Below are positions 1-8,219 of a stretch of 64,000 nucleotides of DNA, piece by piece; positions within the stretch are counted from its first letter, which is position 1; every line of letters begins with the position of its first letter. This stretch comes from Sulfotelmatobacter sp963788225 (GTDB lineage: Bacteria; Acidobacteriota; Terriglobia; Terriglobales; Acidobacteriaceae). The stretch spans positions 62,001-126,000 of the forward strand of contig CAWBGI010000002.1 in assembly GCA_963788225.1 (NCBI GenBank), in the 5' to 3' direction. Position numbers and translations under genes: made by a program. The notes below the pieces were generated by a model. The model saw only the letters and a list, made by a program, of their open reading frames with translations. It ran no database searches and was not told the origin of the DNA.

Positions 1-2035
1 ACAGGTCGCCGTCCACTTCCGAGCCTATAGTTTTGTTCCACTCTTGCACGGCGCGCTCCCAGTGGGCGGCAGCGAGCTTCAACCGGCCGGTCTTCTGGTA
101 CAAATCGCCAAGGTGATCCTGCACGGTTGGGTCCGAAGCCATGCGCAAGGACGCTTTGTTCAGATTCTCTTCTGCCAGATCGTACTTTCCGAGTTTGAAA
201 TAAGCCCAGCCAAGCGAATCCAGGTAGGCGCCGTTGGTGGGATCGAGGCTTACGGCCGTCTTGATGTAGTTGAGCGACTCTTCCAGCCGGACATCGCGGT
301 CAGCATTCATGTAACCGAGATAATTGAGCGTGGCGGCGCTCTGCGGGTTGGTCGCCAGTATTTTCTTGAACTCAGCTTCGGCCTGGTCGTATTTCTTCTC
401 TCGTTCGTAGGTGGAACCGCGCAGGAAGTAGACGTATTCCTTGTCTTCCGCCTTGGTCGAGAGGTCCTCGGCTTTGTTGAGAGCCGCTTCGGCGTCGCTC
501 CAGCGGTGCAGGCGCGTGTACATAATGGAGAGCCGCAGGTAGACATCGCGATCTTCCGGTTTGCCTTTCAGCAGCGAGCGCACGTCGGCGAGAGGCTTCT
601 CGGGATCGCCGGTGTCGGCTAGTTGAGCGTCCAGCACCATGCGCAGTTCGCGGTCGTCCGGCATCTTTTGCACCGCTTCTTTGGCGACTGCAGTAGCCTC
701 CGGCCATTGCTTGGCTTCGCGGTAAGTGTCGATTATGTTCTGATAGCCGCTACGCGAGTTCTCGTCGCCGAGCGGGATCATCTTGCGGAACGCCTCTACG
801 GCCGCCGGATAGTTCTCCTGGTCGCGGTAGACCATGCCGAGGCGCTCGATGAAAATCGCGCGATTGTTGCGGTCGGCTTGCGAGTAGTTGTTATCGGGCT
901 TCTCGGTCTTCTTCAGCAGATCCTGCAGAATCTTTATCGCCTCGTCGTAACGAGCCTGGGCCTCATAAACCACGGCGACGTTGTAAGGAACCTCGAGCGC
1001 ATCAGGAACCATGGCTTCAGCCTTCTTCAGGCTGTCGAGCGCTTCTTCGTATTTTCCCTGGCGGCGATAGATCTCCGAGATGCGGAGGTAGGTCTGCGCG
1101 TCTTCAGGATTAGCATCGGCGATGACTTTATACTGATCAAGAGCGGCGTCAACCTGCCCGTCGTTTAAAAGATTTTCTGCCAGGCCGCGGATGGCGTCGA
1201 GGTTGTCGCGGTCCATTTGGACGGCGTGTTTGTAGGCGTCGATCGCGTTCTTGTAATCCTTGCGCTGCTCGTAGGTGGCGCCCAGAGCGGCATACAGCTT
1301 GGCGGAACGCCCGGTATCGGGTACGGAGCTGAGCACCTGCAGAGCGCGCGTGGTGTCGCCCTCGTCGCTGTAAAGCAGGGAAAGAGTGGTGACCGCTTCT
1401 TCCGAATCAGGATCGAGCTTGACTGCGAGTTTGAGTTCCCCTTCCGCCTTCTGCAAATCGCTGTTGAGACGGTAGAGACGGCCCAACAGAAGGTGGTCAT
1501 CAACGTTTGCGGGCTCAATCTTCACAATCTGTTCGTACTGTTCGATGGCTAGCTTGAGCACGTTGTCGGAACCGTTGCCGCCGCCCGGCATATCACCCAG
1601 GGACCGCAGATAGATCCGTCCCAACAACTTGTGCGCTTCCAGATTGTTGGGATCGCGCTTGAGAATATCCTGCGCTTCGAGCACGGCGTCGCGGATGCGT
1701 CCGGTCTTGACGTAGAGTTCGGCGAGGCCCGAGGTGAGGAACTCCGACGACGGATCAGCCTCGATGGCCAGCCGGTACTCCTCCATGGCTTTCGTCGCCA
1801 GGTCGCTGCGGCCATACACCGTAACCTGCTCCTCGTACATGTGCGCGAGCGTGTAGTGGTAATAGGCGGCAGCGCGGTCGACTTTGCGTGAAGAAGACGA
1901 AGCCGACTTGGACTGCACTCCGTTCGCCACCACCGGCTTCGCCTCCTCAGATGAGGCGGGAGCGTTTTGCGCGGCTGCTGCCGCTGCGAGAATGAGGGTT
2001 GAGGACGCTAAAACGACGCGAAAAATTCTATTCAT
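1..2035 (-). CDS. Secreted tetratricopeptide-repeat protein, C-terminus cut by window edge
   Basis: An open frame runs from an ATG at 2035 to the window edge without a stop, giving at least 678 residues. The first ~22 residues (MNRIFRVVLASSTLILAAAA) look like a signal peptide, so export is likely. From about residue 60 onward, successive 34-residue TPR units are readable, with typical A-x-x-x-Y and D-P-x-N signatures such as LKRDPNNLEAHKLLGRIY and AVKLDPDSEEAV. TPR arrays mediate protein-protein contacts; no catalytic domain is visible in the part present. The plus-strand ORFs over this stretch are antisense shadows. The specific function is unknown. Confidence 0.85.
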   Translation of the reverse strand, partial: MNRIFRVVLASSTLILAAAAAAQNAPASSEEAKPVVANGVQSKSASSSSRKVDRAAAYYHYTLAHMYEEQVTVYGRSDLATKAMEEYRLAIEADPSSEFLTSGLAELYVKTGRIRDAVLEAQDILKRDPNNLEAHKLLGRIYLRSLGDMPGGGNGSDNVLKLAIEQYEQIVKIEPANVDDHLLLGRLYRLNSDLQKAEGELKLAVKLDPDSEEAVTTLSLLYSDEGDTTRALQVLSSVPDTGRSAKLYAALGATYEQRKDYKNAIDAYKHAVQMDRDNLDAIRGLAENLLNDGQVDAALDQYKVIADANPEDAQTYLRISEIYRRQGKYEEALDSLKKAEAMVPDALEVPYNVAVVYEAQARYDEAIKILQDLLKKTEKPDNNYSQADRNNRAIFIERLGMVYRDQENYPAAVEAFRKMIPLGDENSRSGYQNIIDTYREAKQWPEATAVAKEAVQKMPDDRELRMVLDAQLADTGDPEKPLADVRSLLKGKPEDRDVYLRLSIMYTRLHRWSDAEAALNKAEDLSTKAEDKEYVYFLRGSTYEREKKYDQAEAEFKKILATNPQSAATLNYLGYMNADRDVRLEESLNYIKTAVSLDPTNGAYLDSLGWAYFKLGKYDLAEENLNKASLRMASDPTVQDHLGDLYQKTGRLKLAAAHWERAVQEWNKTIGSEVDGDL

Positions 2036-2370
2036 GCTCGACCTGACACCGCTGGAATTATTTCTACCGACCTGATCCTTCTAGAACCGGCTCTATTGGA
2101 ACGTTCCCGCCAGAGCTTCGTGCACTTCCCGGAAGCATAACTTTTTGGATGCAAAACCGCCGGGGGTGGGGTGCTTTAATTCTAACCCGGCGGCGACTCG
2201 ATCGGGGAAAAACCCTGCAAGCCGCGCGAAGCGTGCGACCGCCCGGAAGTACAGGGACCGAGGGGACTTGATTGTGGCGATTTGTCAACTTTGGTAAAGG
2301 ATTTTTGAACGACAAGAAATAGCGGGTTTATAATTTGCTGCTCGCGAATCGGCAGGATGCTGTTGGTGTC
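2036..2370. other. Divergent intergenic region
   Basis: This stretch separates the minus-strand TPR gene from the plus-strand secreted hypothetical gene. Besides the promoter at 2305-2334, nothing recognisable was seen. The promoter of the TPR gene must also lie here, but no convincing -35/-10 pair was found for it. Confidence 0.5.
2305..2334 (+). promoter_or_regulatory. Sigma-70-like promoter for the secreted hypothetical gene
   Basis: TTGAAC at 2305-2310 and a perfect TATAAT at 2329-2334 are separated by 18 bp. Transcription would start near 2341, leaving about 30 nt before the ATG at 2371. This argues against the TTG start at 2335, which would begin inside the promoter. Confidence 0.6.
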
Positions 2371-3309
2371 ATGGTAATGAGACGAATTTTAGCTCTGATC
2401 TTCGTTCTGTTCCTATTTACCAGTGGCTTGTCTGCACAGACGACGGTCTTCAAATACGTGAGGATTCGTCGCCATAATGAAGGCAAGCGGGTTTTCGTCG
2501 ACAAGTTCGGCACACTTACCTTTGATGACTCCACACGCAAGCTCAGTTTTCGAGGCGAGGACGACTACCACTTGGAGATAGGGTACGACGAGGTCGAGAA
2601 AGTCGTGTGTGAGGTCACGACGCACATGCGCGCCGGCGGAATTTCCCGTGGCATTAGCTTTGTCCAGTTTCCCTTTGGGGTTATCGCAGCCAGTGCCCTC
2701 GCCGGGGTTCACGTGAACAGCCACTGGCTGTATCTCCGGTACCGAAGCGGCGGCGGTGAAGTACCACTCCTCATTGAGATCCCGGAAGCGGTCTCTGAGG
2801 AGGTCATCACCAAGGCCAGCGCCGTGTTTGGATCTCGGGTGACCGTAACCAATTTCCCCGAGAAGGCCGCGGACATCAAGCTTGGCGATCTCAAAGAGCT
2901 GAATTCAAAGCAGGAGGTCAGGGTTGACAAGAAGAACCTCCCGCTCCCTGAGTCCAAGCCGGACAAAGCAACAGTGGTTGTGGTTTGCCCAACGCTGGCA
3001 GCGCATCGAACAGGTTCGGGAGCCCGCTTCCGGTTCTTTGCTAATGACAATGTAGTGGCCGTAAACCGGCTGGGAACCTATAGCTTCGCATACCTTGACC
3101 CCGGCAAGTACCGCCTAGTCTCACAACAGCAGAATGCAAACGGCTTCGAGATGGAACTCGAAGCCGGCCACGAGTATTTTTTTCTGCAGAACACATTCCA
3201 GAATGGACTCTCAGCAGCGGAGACCGCGCTTTCGAGGAACAGCCCCGAACTCGTGATGTACCTGCTCGACGGCTCTTATTTTTCCGACTGGAAGCCGAAA
3301 GAAAACTAG
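2371..3309 (+). CDS. Secreted hypothetical protein with DUF2846-like C-terminal part
   Basis: Starting at the ATG at 2371, the product has 312 residues. It begins with a clear signal peptide (MVMRRILALIFVLFLFTSG, probable cleavage after LSA-Q). The middle part is rich in beta strands and contains a glycine-rich hydrophobic patch around residues 85-110. The C-terminal ~110 residues (from VVVVCPTLAAHRTG, through AYLDPGKYRLVSQ, to the end) resemble the DUF2846 beta-sandwich pattern, in which a short value is displayed through a PGxY turn; this assignment is by eye. It has its own promoter and no obvious operon partner. The function is unknown, probably an envelope-associated protein. Confidence 0.75.
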   Translation: MVMRRILALIFVLFLFTSGLSAQTTVFKYVRIRRHNEGKRVFVDKFGTLTFDDSTRKLSFRGEDDYHLEIGYDEVEKVVCEVTTHMRAGGISRGISFVQFPFGVIAASALAGVHVNSHWLYLRYRSGGGEVPLLIEIPEAVSEEVITKASAVFGSRVTVTNFPEKAADIKLGDLKELNSKQEVRVDKKNLPLPESKPDKATVVVVCPTLAAHRTGSGARFRFFANDNVVAVNRLGTYSFAYLDPGKYRLVSQQQNANGFEMELEAGHEYFFLQNTFQNGLSAAETALSRNSPELVMYLLDGSYFSDWKPKEN

Positions 3310-3328
3310 CGCGCCTCGATGGCGAGAA

Positions 3329-3691
3329 TCACTGGTTGTCACTTGGTTCGGCACCGGCAACTGTTGCTGCAGCAAAGGCTTGAATTACCTTCGCCACATA
3401 GCACTCTTCGTGAACCGGCTGGCCGTCCTCGCTCACCTTCGAGTCCTCGAGAGCAATTGTTTGGTTGCAAATGGCGCACGTGGCTCGCGAGGAATGAGCG
3501 GCGCCGGTCAATCCTGCACCGCGTGGCCGCCACGGAGTGAGTTTCGCGGCGGCTAGCTTTCTGATTCTCTCGGTGTGCTCGCGGAGGGCTGATTGCAGGC
3601 TGGAAAAAATCGACTCCAACTCGGAATCCTGCGCCGACACAGCAAGGGCACAGAGTTCACGGATACGATCTTCTAGACGGCGGGCGCGCAC
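3329..3691 (-). CDS. Small hypothetical protein with a single CxxC...HxxC zinc-binding motif
   Basis: A 120-residue protein with a GTG start. The N-terminal ~50 residues are charged and predicted helical. The C-terminal part carries C72-A-I-C75 and H94-E-E-C97, about 18 residues apart. This spacing resembles one zinc module of a LIM-type or treble-clef finger. No DNA-binding domain is evident. It is convergent with the gene ending at 3309. The function is unknown; coding status rests on the preserved zinc motif and ORF length. Confidence 0.6.
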   Translation of the reverse strand: MRARRLEDRIRELCALAVSAQDSELESIFSSLQSALREHTERIRKLAAAKLTPWRPRGAGLTGAAHSSRATCAICNQTIALEDSKVSEDGQPVHEECYVAKVIQAFAAATVAGAEPSDNQ

Positions 3692-3801
3692 CGCGTAAAA
3701 CTGCCATTACTTGGGCCGCCAGTCTATACCGCGTTTCTCGTATCAACCACTACGGAAAATCCCCTATGGTCGGAAGTATGTATTCGAAACTAAACCCTCG
3801 T

Positions 3802-5385
3802 TTAATGGCGAAAGTGCCGCACTCCCGTAAACAGCATGGCGAGCCCCAAGCGGTCGGCGGCCGCGATAACTTCGGGATCGCGCTGCGAGCCGCCGGGTTG
3901 AATGATGGCGGTGGCTCCGGCCTTCGCGATTTCTTCCACGCCATCGGGAAAGGGAAAGAAGGCGTCGGAGGCGGCGACGGTTCCCTGCAGCGGCAGGTGC
4001 GCTTTCATGGCGCTGATCTTCATTGCGGCAACCCGGGCCGCATCGACGCGGCTCATCTGGCCTGCTCCGACGCCCACAGTTTGCTCATCGCGGGCATAAA
4101 CGATGGCATTGGACTTGACGTGTTTGCAAACCTTCCAGGCAAACAGCAGGGCGCGGATTTCTTCGGGCGTGGGCGCGCGCTGGGTCACGACTTTCAGGTT
4201 GACATCCAGCAAGGGGCGTGAGTCATTGTCTTGCAAGAGGATTCCACCCGAGACGTTTTTCAGAATCCATTTTTGTGGCGCGGCTTTTACTTCGACGAGG
4301 CGTAGATTCTTCTTGGTGGCGAAGCGGGCTTTGGCGGCTTCGTCGAAAGCGGGAGCTGCAATCACTTCGAGGAAGAGCTTGTGCATCTCTTCGGCCGCTT
4401 CGAGGTCGATAGGGCGGTTGACGCCAATTACGCCTCCGAATGCGGAGACGGGATCGCATTCGAGGGCTCGCTGGTAGGCTTCGGCGAGAGTCTTGCCGGT
4501 GGCTGTGCCAGCGGGATTGGTGTGCTTGATGATGGCGCATACGGGATCGTCGAATTCCTGCGCCAGGTCCCAGGCGGCTTGCAGGTCTACGATGTTGTTA
4601 TAAGAAAGTTCCTTGCCCTGTAGCTGGCGCGCGTTGGCTACGCCTACACCGGAGCCGTCGGAATACATCGCCGCCTTCTGGTGCGGGTTTTCGCCGTAGC
4701 GCAGGTCCAGAGTTTTCTCGAATGAGAGGCGGAGGGTTTGCGGAAAGGACTCGGCAGCAGCGAGTTGAAAATTGTGAGCGTCAGGAATTCGTTCAAGGGT
4801 CGAGGCAATGGCGGAATCATACGCAGCGGTCACGGCGAAGGCTTTCTGCGCCAGCCGCCACTTGGATTCGAGCGAAAGCGCGCCGCCGGAGCGAGCAAGT
4901 TCATCGGCAATCGCTGGATAGTCGGCCGGAGAGGTGACGACGGCAACATCGTGAAAATTCTTGGCAGCCGAGCGGATCATGGATGGTCCGCCGATGTCGA
5001 TGTTCTCGATCAACTCCTCGAAAGCCACGCCGGGCTTGGCAGCGGTTTTTTCGAATGCATAGAGATTCACCACCACCATGTCGATCGGTTGAATGCCGTG
5101 CTCGGCCACAGCGGCGATGTGCGCGGCATTGTCGCGGCGATGCAAGATGCCTCCGTGCACTTTGGGATGCAGCGTCTTGACGCGGCCATCGAGCATTTCA
5201 GGGAAGCCGGTGAGTTCAGAGATGTCTTTGACGGCGATGCCGGAATCGCGCAGCAGTTTGGCCGTGCCTCCGGTGGAGATAAGATCAATTTCGAGGCCCG
5301 AAAGTTGGCGCGCGAAATCGACTAGTCCGGTCTTATCCGTGACGCTGAGAATGGCGCGGCGAATTCTGGAAGTAGGGGAAGACAT
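3802..5385 (-). CDS. purH: Bifunctional AICAR formyltransferase / IMP cyclohydrolase
   Basis: This 527-residue protein catalyses the last two steps of de novo IMP synthesis in the cytoplasm: 10-formyl-THF-dependent formylation of AICAR, then ring closure to IMP. The N-terminal ~140 residues form the MGS-like cyclohydrolase domain (LISTGGTAKLLRDSGI, GFPEMLDGRVKTLHPKVHGG). The larger formyltransferase domain follows, with DLRYGENPHQKAA, the conserved KHTNPAG segment and the C-terminal AIIQPGGSQRD. Length and motif order match the family. The gene stands alone; no other purine genes are adjacent. Confidence 0.97.
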   Translation of the reverse strand: MSSPTSRIRRAILSVTDKTGLVDFARQLSGLEIDLISTGGTAKLLRDSGIAVKDISELTGFPEMLDGRVKTLHPKVHGGILHRRDNAAHIAAVAEHGIQPIDMVVVNLYAFEKTAAKPGVAFEELIENIDIGGPSMIRSAAKNFHDVAVVTSPADYPAIADELARSGGALSLESKWRLAQKAFAVTAAYDSAIASTLERIPDAHNFQLAAAESFPQTLRLSFEKTLDLRYGENPHQKAAMYSDGSGVGVANARQLQGKELSYNNIVDLQAAWDLAQEFDDPVCAIIKHTNPAGTATGKTLAEAYQRALECDPVSAFGGVIGVNRPIDLEAAEEMHKLFLEVIAAPAFDEAAKARFATKKNLRLVEVKAAPQKWILKNVSGGILLQDNDSRPLLDVNLKVVTQRAPTPEEIRALLFAWKVCKHVKSNAIVYARDEQTVGVGAGQMSRVDAARVAAMKISAMKAHLPLQGTVAASDAFFPFPDGVEEIAKAGATAIIQPGGSQRDPEVIAAADRLGLAMLFTGVRHFRH

Positions 5386-5558
5386 GTGTGCTTGGCAAAA
5401 GAGCCAACCAATGAGAGATAACTGGAAATTCTAACAGCTACTCAGGAAATGATCGCAAAGCGGCTGCCAGGCTGGGTGTGCCATCGGTGCCCTTGCCGGA
5501 ACGCTGAGTTTGGGTATCTACTGCTTAAGTAGAGCGTGTGCTCACAGGAGCGTAAGCC

Positions 5559-6401
5559 TTGCGCGGTCGCGGTCGAGAAATGACGTTGAGCTTTCCGCCG
5601 TTCACCCCGGCAGTGATCTGGCTGCTGGGCATCAACACTGCTGTATTTTTGCTGTTGTCCGCTTTCGGTTCGCGCCCCGTCATTCAGTGGGTGTATACGA
5701 ATCTCGGCCTCGTCCCCAGCATGACGGTGTTTCATTTCGCGATTTGGCAGATCGTCACTTACAGCTTCATTCATGTCACCTTCTGGCATTGGTTCGGAAA
5801 CATGCTGGGCATCTGGATGTTCGGCGCGACCTTCGAGAGCGCGTGGGGCGTGCGGCGGTTTCTGGAGCTTTTTTTTGTAGGAGTAATTGGAGCTGCACTA
5901 ACTACGATCATTCTCTCTTTCGCCCACATCCTGAGCAGCCCCAACACCCCGACCGTAGGTGCTTCCGGCGGCGTGTTTGCCATTCTCATGGCCTTCGGCC
6001 TGGTGTTTGGCGAGAACGAAATCATGTTGATTCCGTTCCCCTTCCTCATTAAGGCCAAGTATTTTGTTTTGATTCTCATTGTGGTGACCGTAGCCTTTGC
6101 CATCAGTGGCGGAGGAACTACGGCGTATCTGGCCCACCTCGGTGGTTTGCTCTTTGGATATCTCTACGTGAAGTTTGTGCCCGCTCGCGGAATGTCGGGG
6201 CGCTTCTCGCTTTCTGAGTGGTGGTACGGAATGAATAATTCCTATTACCGCTGGAAGCGGCGGCGGGCGGCGAAGAAGTTTGAAGTCTACATGCGCAAGC
6301 ATGACCGCGACGTGCACTTCGACGAGCACGGCAACTACATCCCTCCGGATGACGATCCGCGCAAGGGCAACGGCGGATCGAAGTCGGGCTGGGTGAACTA
6401 A
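5559..6401 (+). CDS. Rhomboid family intramembrane serine protease
   Basis: A 280-residue integral membrane protein with about six helices between residues 15 and 210. The rhomboid catalytic pair is visible: Ser136 in GASGG and His193 in AHLGG, plus the conserved H77-W-F-G-N81 of the second helix. Rhomboids cleave substrates within or near the membrane. The C-terminal ~70 residues are cytosolic, basic then acidic (DRDVHFDEHGNYIPPDDD), as in other bacterial rhomboids with a short tail. The TTG at 5559 is preceded by AGGAG at 5546-5550, at good spacing; an ATG at 5580 is the alternative. The next gene begins 2 nt downstream, so they are probably cotranscribed. Confidence 0.9.
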   Translation: MRGRGREMTLSFPPFTPAVIWLLGINTAVFLLLSAFGSRPVIQWVYTNLGLVPSMTVFHFAIWQIVTYSFIHVTFWHWFGNMLGIWMFGATFESAWGVRRFLELFFVGVIGAALTTIILSFAHILSSPNTPTVGASGGVFAILMAFGLVFGENEIMLIPFPFLIKAKYFVLILIVVTVAFAISGGGTTAYLAHLGGLLFGYLYVKFVPARGMSGRFSLSEWWYGMNNSYYRWKRRRAAKKFEVYMRKHDRDVHFDEHGNYIPPDDDPRKGNGGSKSGWVN

Positions 6402-6403
6402 GA

Positions 6404-7084
6404 GTGGCTAAGGGCATCGTTTCCTTTTTGGCTGCGATCCTCTCCGGTCTTTTCTGCCTTCCGATGCTTCTCTACGGTGGCTGGCTCCTCAAGCTCTGGA
6501 TCACGATCCAACTTCAGCAGAGTGTGTACTTGGGATATTCCTACCTGACAGTCGGTGCGGTTTTCATGTCGCTTGGAGTAGTCTCTCTGCTTTGCGCTCT
6601 GTATGCGGCCCGCAGGCGAGGCTATTGGAGCGCTCTGTTTGCTGTCCCGGTGATTGCGGGCCTCTGGACAATGGCCGCCGTTCCCAACATGGTTCCTTAT
6701 GACACGAAAAGCGCGTACCACATCCAAAATATGGTGCGCGAACTACAAACGCACAGTTCGGAGCACGGCCGTTTCCCTGACCGCGAAACTGCGCTCCCGG
6801 CCGACAGTCCGAGAGAGCTTAGCCCGTACTACCAGCGCGGACGTCAGTTGCCATTCCGCATTGTGTGGGTTCCGAATGCAGTTGGTCCGTTCTTGAATGG
6901 CCCCGGACCTTATCCTGGGGTGATTTTTTTTGCAGTAAGCGCCGACCAGCAGGACGTGTGGCTGACGGGCACAGAACTGCGTTTCCCGCGCACGACAGGC
7001 AACAACGTGAAGTTCCTCGATTTTCTTTCTACCGAGGGCGACCGCCGAGTGCTGCATTTGCACGCAGCGCCCGTTTCGAAGTAG
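6404..7084 (+). CDS. Hypothetical multi-pass membrane protein
   Basis: A 226-residue protein with a GTG start two bases after the rhomboid stop codon. Hydrophobic segments at about residues 5-30, 40-68 and 75-95 suggest three to four transmembrane helices, followed by a soluble domain of ~125 residues. The soluble part (SAYHIQNMVRELQTHSSEHG onward) faintly recalls pseudopilin-like or envelope folds but has no recognisable motif. The tight spacing suggests it works or is expressed with the rhomboid protease. The function is unknown. Confidence 0.7.
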   Translation: MAKGIVSFLAAILSGLFCLPMLLYGGWLLKLWITIQLQQSVYLGYSYLTVGAVFMSLGVVSLLCALYAARRRGYWSALFAVPVIAGLWTMAAVPNMVPYDTKSAYHIQNMVRELQTHSSEHGRFPDRETALPADSPRELSPYYQRGRQLPFRIVWVPNAVGPFLNGPGPYPGVIFFAVSADQQDVWLTGTELRFPRTTGNNVKFLDFLSTEGDRRVLHLHAAPVSK

Positions 7085-7135
7085 ACCAAACCAGTGAAAA
7101 CTGAAATCAGGACTGCTTCGATCTGCGATCCGGAT

Positions 7136-7816
7136 TTAGGAGAAAAATGTCTGGAACTCCCCCAACACTCTTCCCGCCAAGGCTTGCCGGCCGTCCTTGC
7201 CTTTGAATCCCAAATCGTGACCGGCTCCTTCCACAGGCAGAAGCTTGGTCTTTGCGGGAATGAGCTTCAGGGCTTGTTCGATTTCTGCAATCGAAGCAAA
7301 GGGATCTCGCGTGCCTTCCACAAAGAGCGATGGGGTGTGGAGGTTGAAAAAATGCTGAGTGCGGAGTTGGTCAGGCTTGCGCGGGGGATGCAGAGGGTAA
7401 GACAGCAAGAGCAGTCCGACCACCAGTTCTGACCCTTCGGGTTGCTCGGCGCAGAGCATACTCGATTGCCGTCCGCCGTACGAGTGGCCGCCAAGAAAGA
7501 GGCGGCCCTTGGCTAGATTCTTGATGGCGGCGACCGCGTTTTTCAGTCCCGCGCGATCGCGCTTGGCGTCGCCCGGTCCCGGCGGACCGTAAGGCCGATC
7601 CTGCCGATACGGCAGATCGCAACGCAAGACGACGAAGCCCGCATCGCAAAATTTTTCCGCGAATGCAATCAGCAGGGGAGCTTGACAGTTCGACCCTGCG
7701 CCGTGAGTCAGAACGATTCCGCTGCCACTTGGATTTACCGGGCGATGCAGGAGGCCGCGCACGAACGGATCCACTGTCACGTCGGTGAAGACTTGCGGGC
7801 TGGAGTCGTGGGACAT
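7136..7816 (-). CDS. Alpha/beta hydrolase of the KANL3/TEX30-like type
   Basis: A 226-residue soluble protein with the alpha/beta-hydrolase pattern. The oxyanion region is LTHGAGSN (residues 37-43), the nucleophile elbow is GHSYGG with Ser112, the acid is Asp171 in EGTRDPF, and the base is His200 in GAGHDL. The compact length and HGAGSN motif match the predicted-hydrolase family related to TEX30/KANL3 rather than a lipase. The substrate is unknown. It lies alone on the minus strand; upstream at 7861-7912 is a dispersed hairpin repeat. Confidence 0.85.
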   Translation of the reverse strand: MSHDSSPQVFTDVTVDPFVRGLLHRPVNPSGSGIVLTHGAGSNCQAPLLIAFAEKFCDAGFVVLRCDLPYRQDRPYGPPGPGDAKRDRAGLKNAVAAIKNLAKGRLFLGGHSYGGRQSSMLCAEQPEGSELVVGLLLLSYPLHPPRKPDQLRTQHFFNLHTPSLFVEGTRDPFASIAEIEQALKLIPAKTKLLPVEGAGHDLGFKGKDGRQALAGRVLGEFQTFFS

Positions 7817-7860
7817 TTGAAGTGGCTGGCTTTGATCCTTAGCAGACTGTTATCAGAGAG

Positions 7861-7912
7861 CCTCGCTGCGCGCGGCTGGACAGCCGAGGCGGCCGCCCCC
7901 ACAGGTTCAACT
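7861..7912 (-). repeat. Dispersed GC-rich hairpin element (family F copy 1)
   Basis: Contains complementary GGCTG/CAGCC tracts (gcggctggacagccgaggcggccgcccccac) resembling the elements at 33332-33385 and 49745-49796. It sits between the hydrolase gene and the ABM-like gene. Confidence 0.5.
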
Positions 7913-7919
7913 TAGCGAG

Positions 7920-8210
7920 CTATACCCCTACTTCCTCCAGCTTCTCATACACTTTCAGGATTTGAATCTCATGTGCCAACCTCGCCCAGCAACGGAGCAG
8001 CTCGGGATCTTCCAGCGCGGCGCTGCGGGACTGCTCTGAGTTCCAATAACGAAGCAGCACGTAGAGAGAATCGGCGCCACGGTAAAGCAGATCGCGGCCG
8101 TATCCCTTGCTCGCCACAAGGACGTTCAACTCGCGGACGGTCGCGAGCGAAGCTTCCTCCATGCCGGGTTGCGGCTCCCAAATCGCGACCGATAGGAATT
8201 CGTGAGACAT
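7920..8210 (-). CDS. Antibiotic biosynthesis monooxygenase-like (dimeric alpha/beta-barrel) protein
   Basis: A 96-residue protein with the ferredoxin-like alpha+beta layout of the ABM/EthD group: strand SVAIWEPQPG, helix EASLATVRELNVLV, strand SLYVLLRYWNSEQ, helix RSAALEDPELLRCWARL. Family members act as small dimeric monooxygenases, haem-degrading enzymes or non-enzymatic proteins; no diagnostic catalytic residues can be assigned here. It lies 9 bp beyond the pyk stop codon in the same direction and is probably cotranscribed. Confidence 0.6.
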   Translation of the reverse strand: MSHEFLSVAIWEPQPGMEEASLATVRELNVLVASKGYGRDLLYRGADSLYVLLRYWNSEQSRSAALEDPELLRCWARLAHEIQILKVYEKLEEVGV

Positions 8211-8219
8211 ACTGGGCGA

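Noticed and set aside
44..1168. Plus-strand ORFs of 192 and 181 codons at the window start
   Set aside because: Antisense to the minus-strand TPR gene, which is open to the edge and has a signal peptide and clear TPR motifs.
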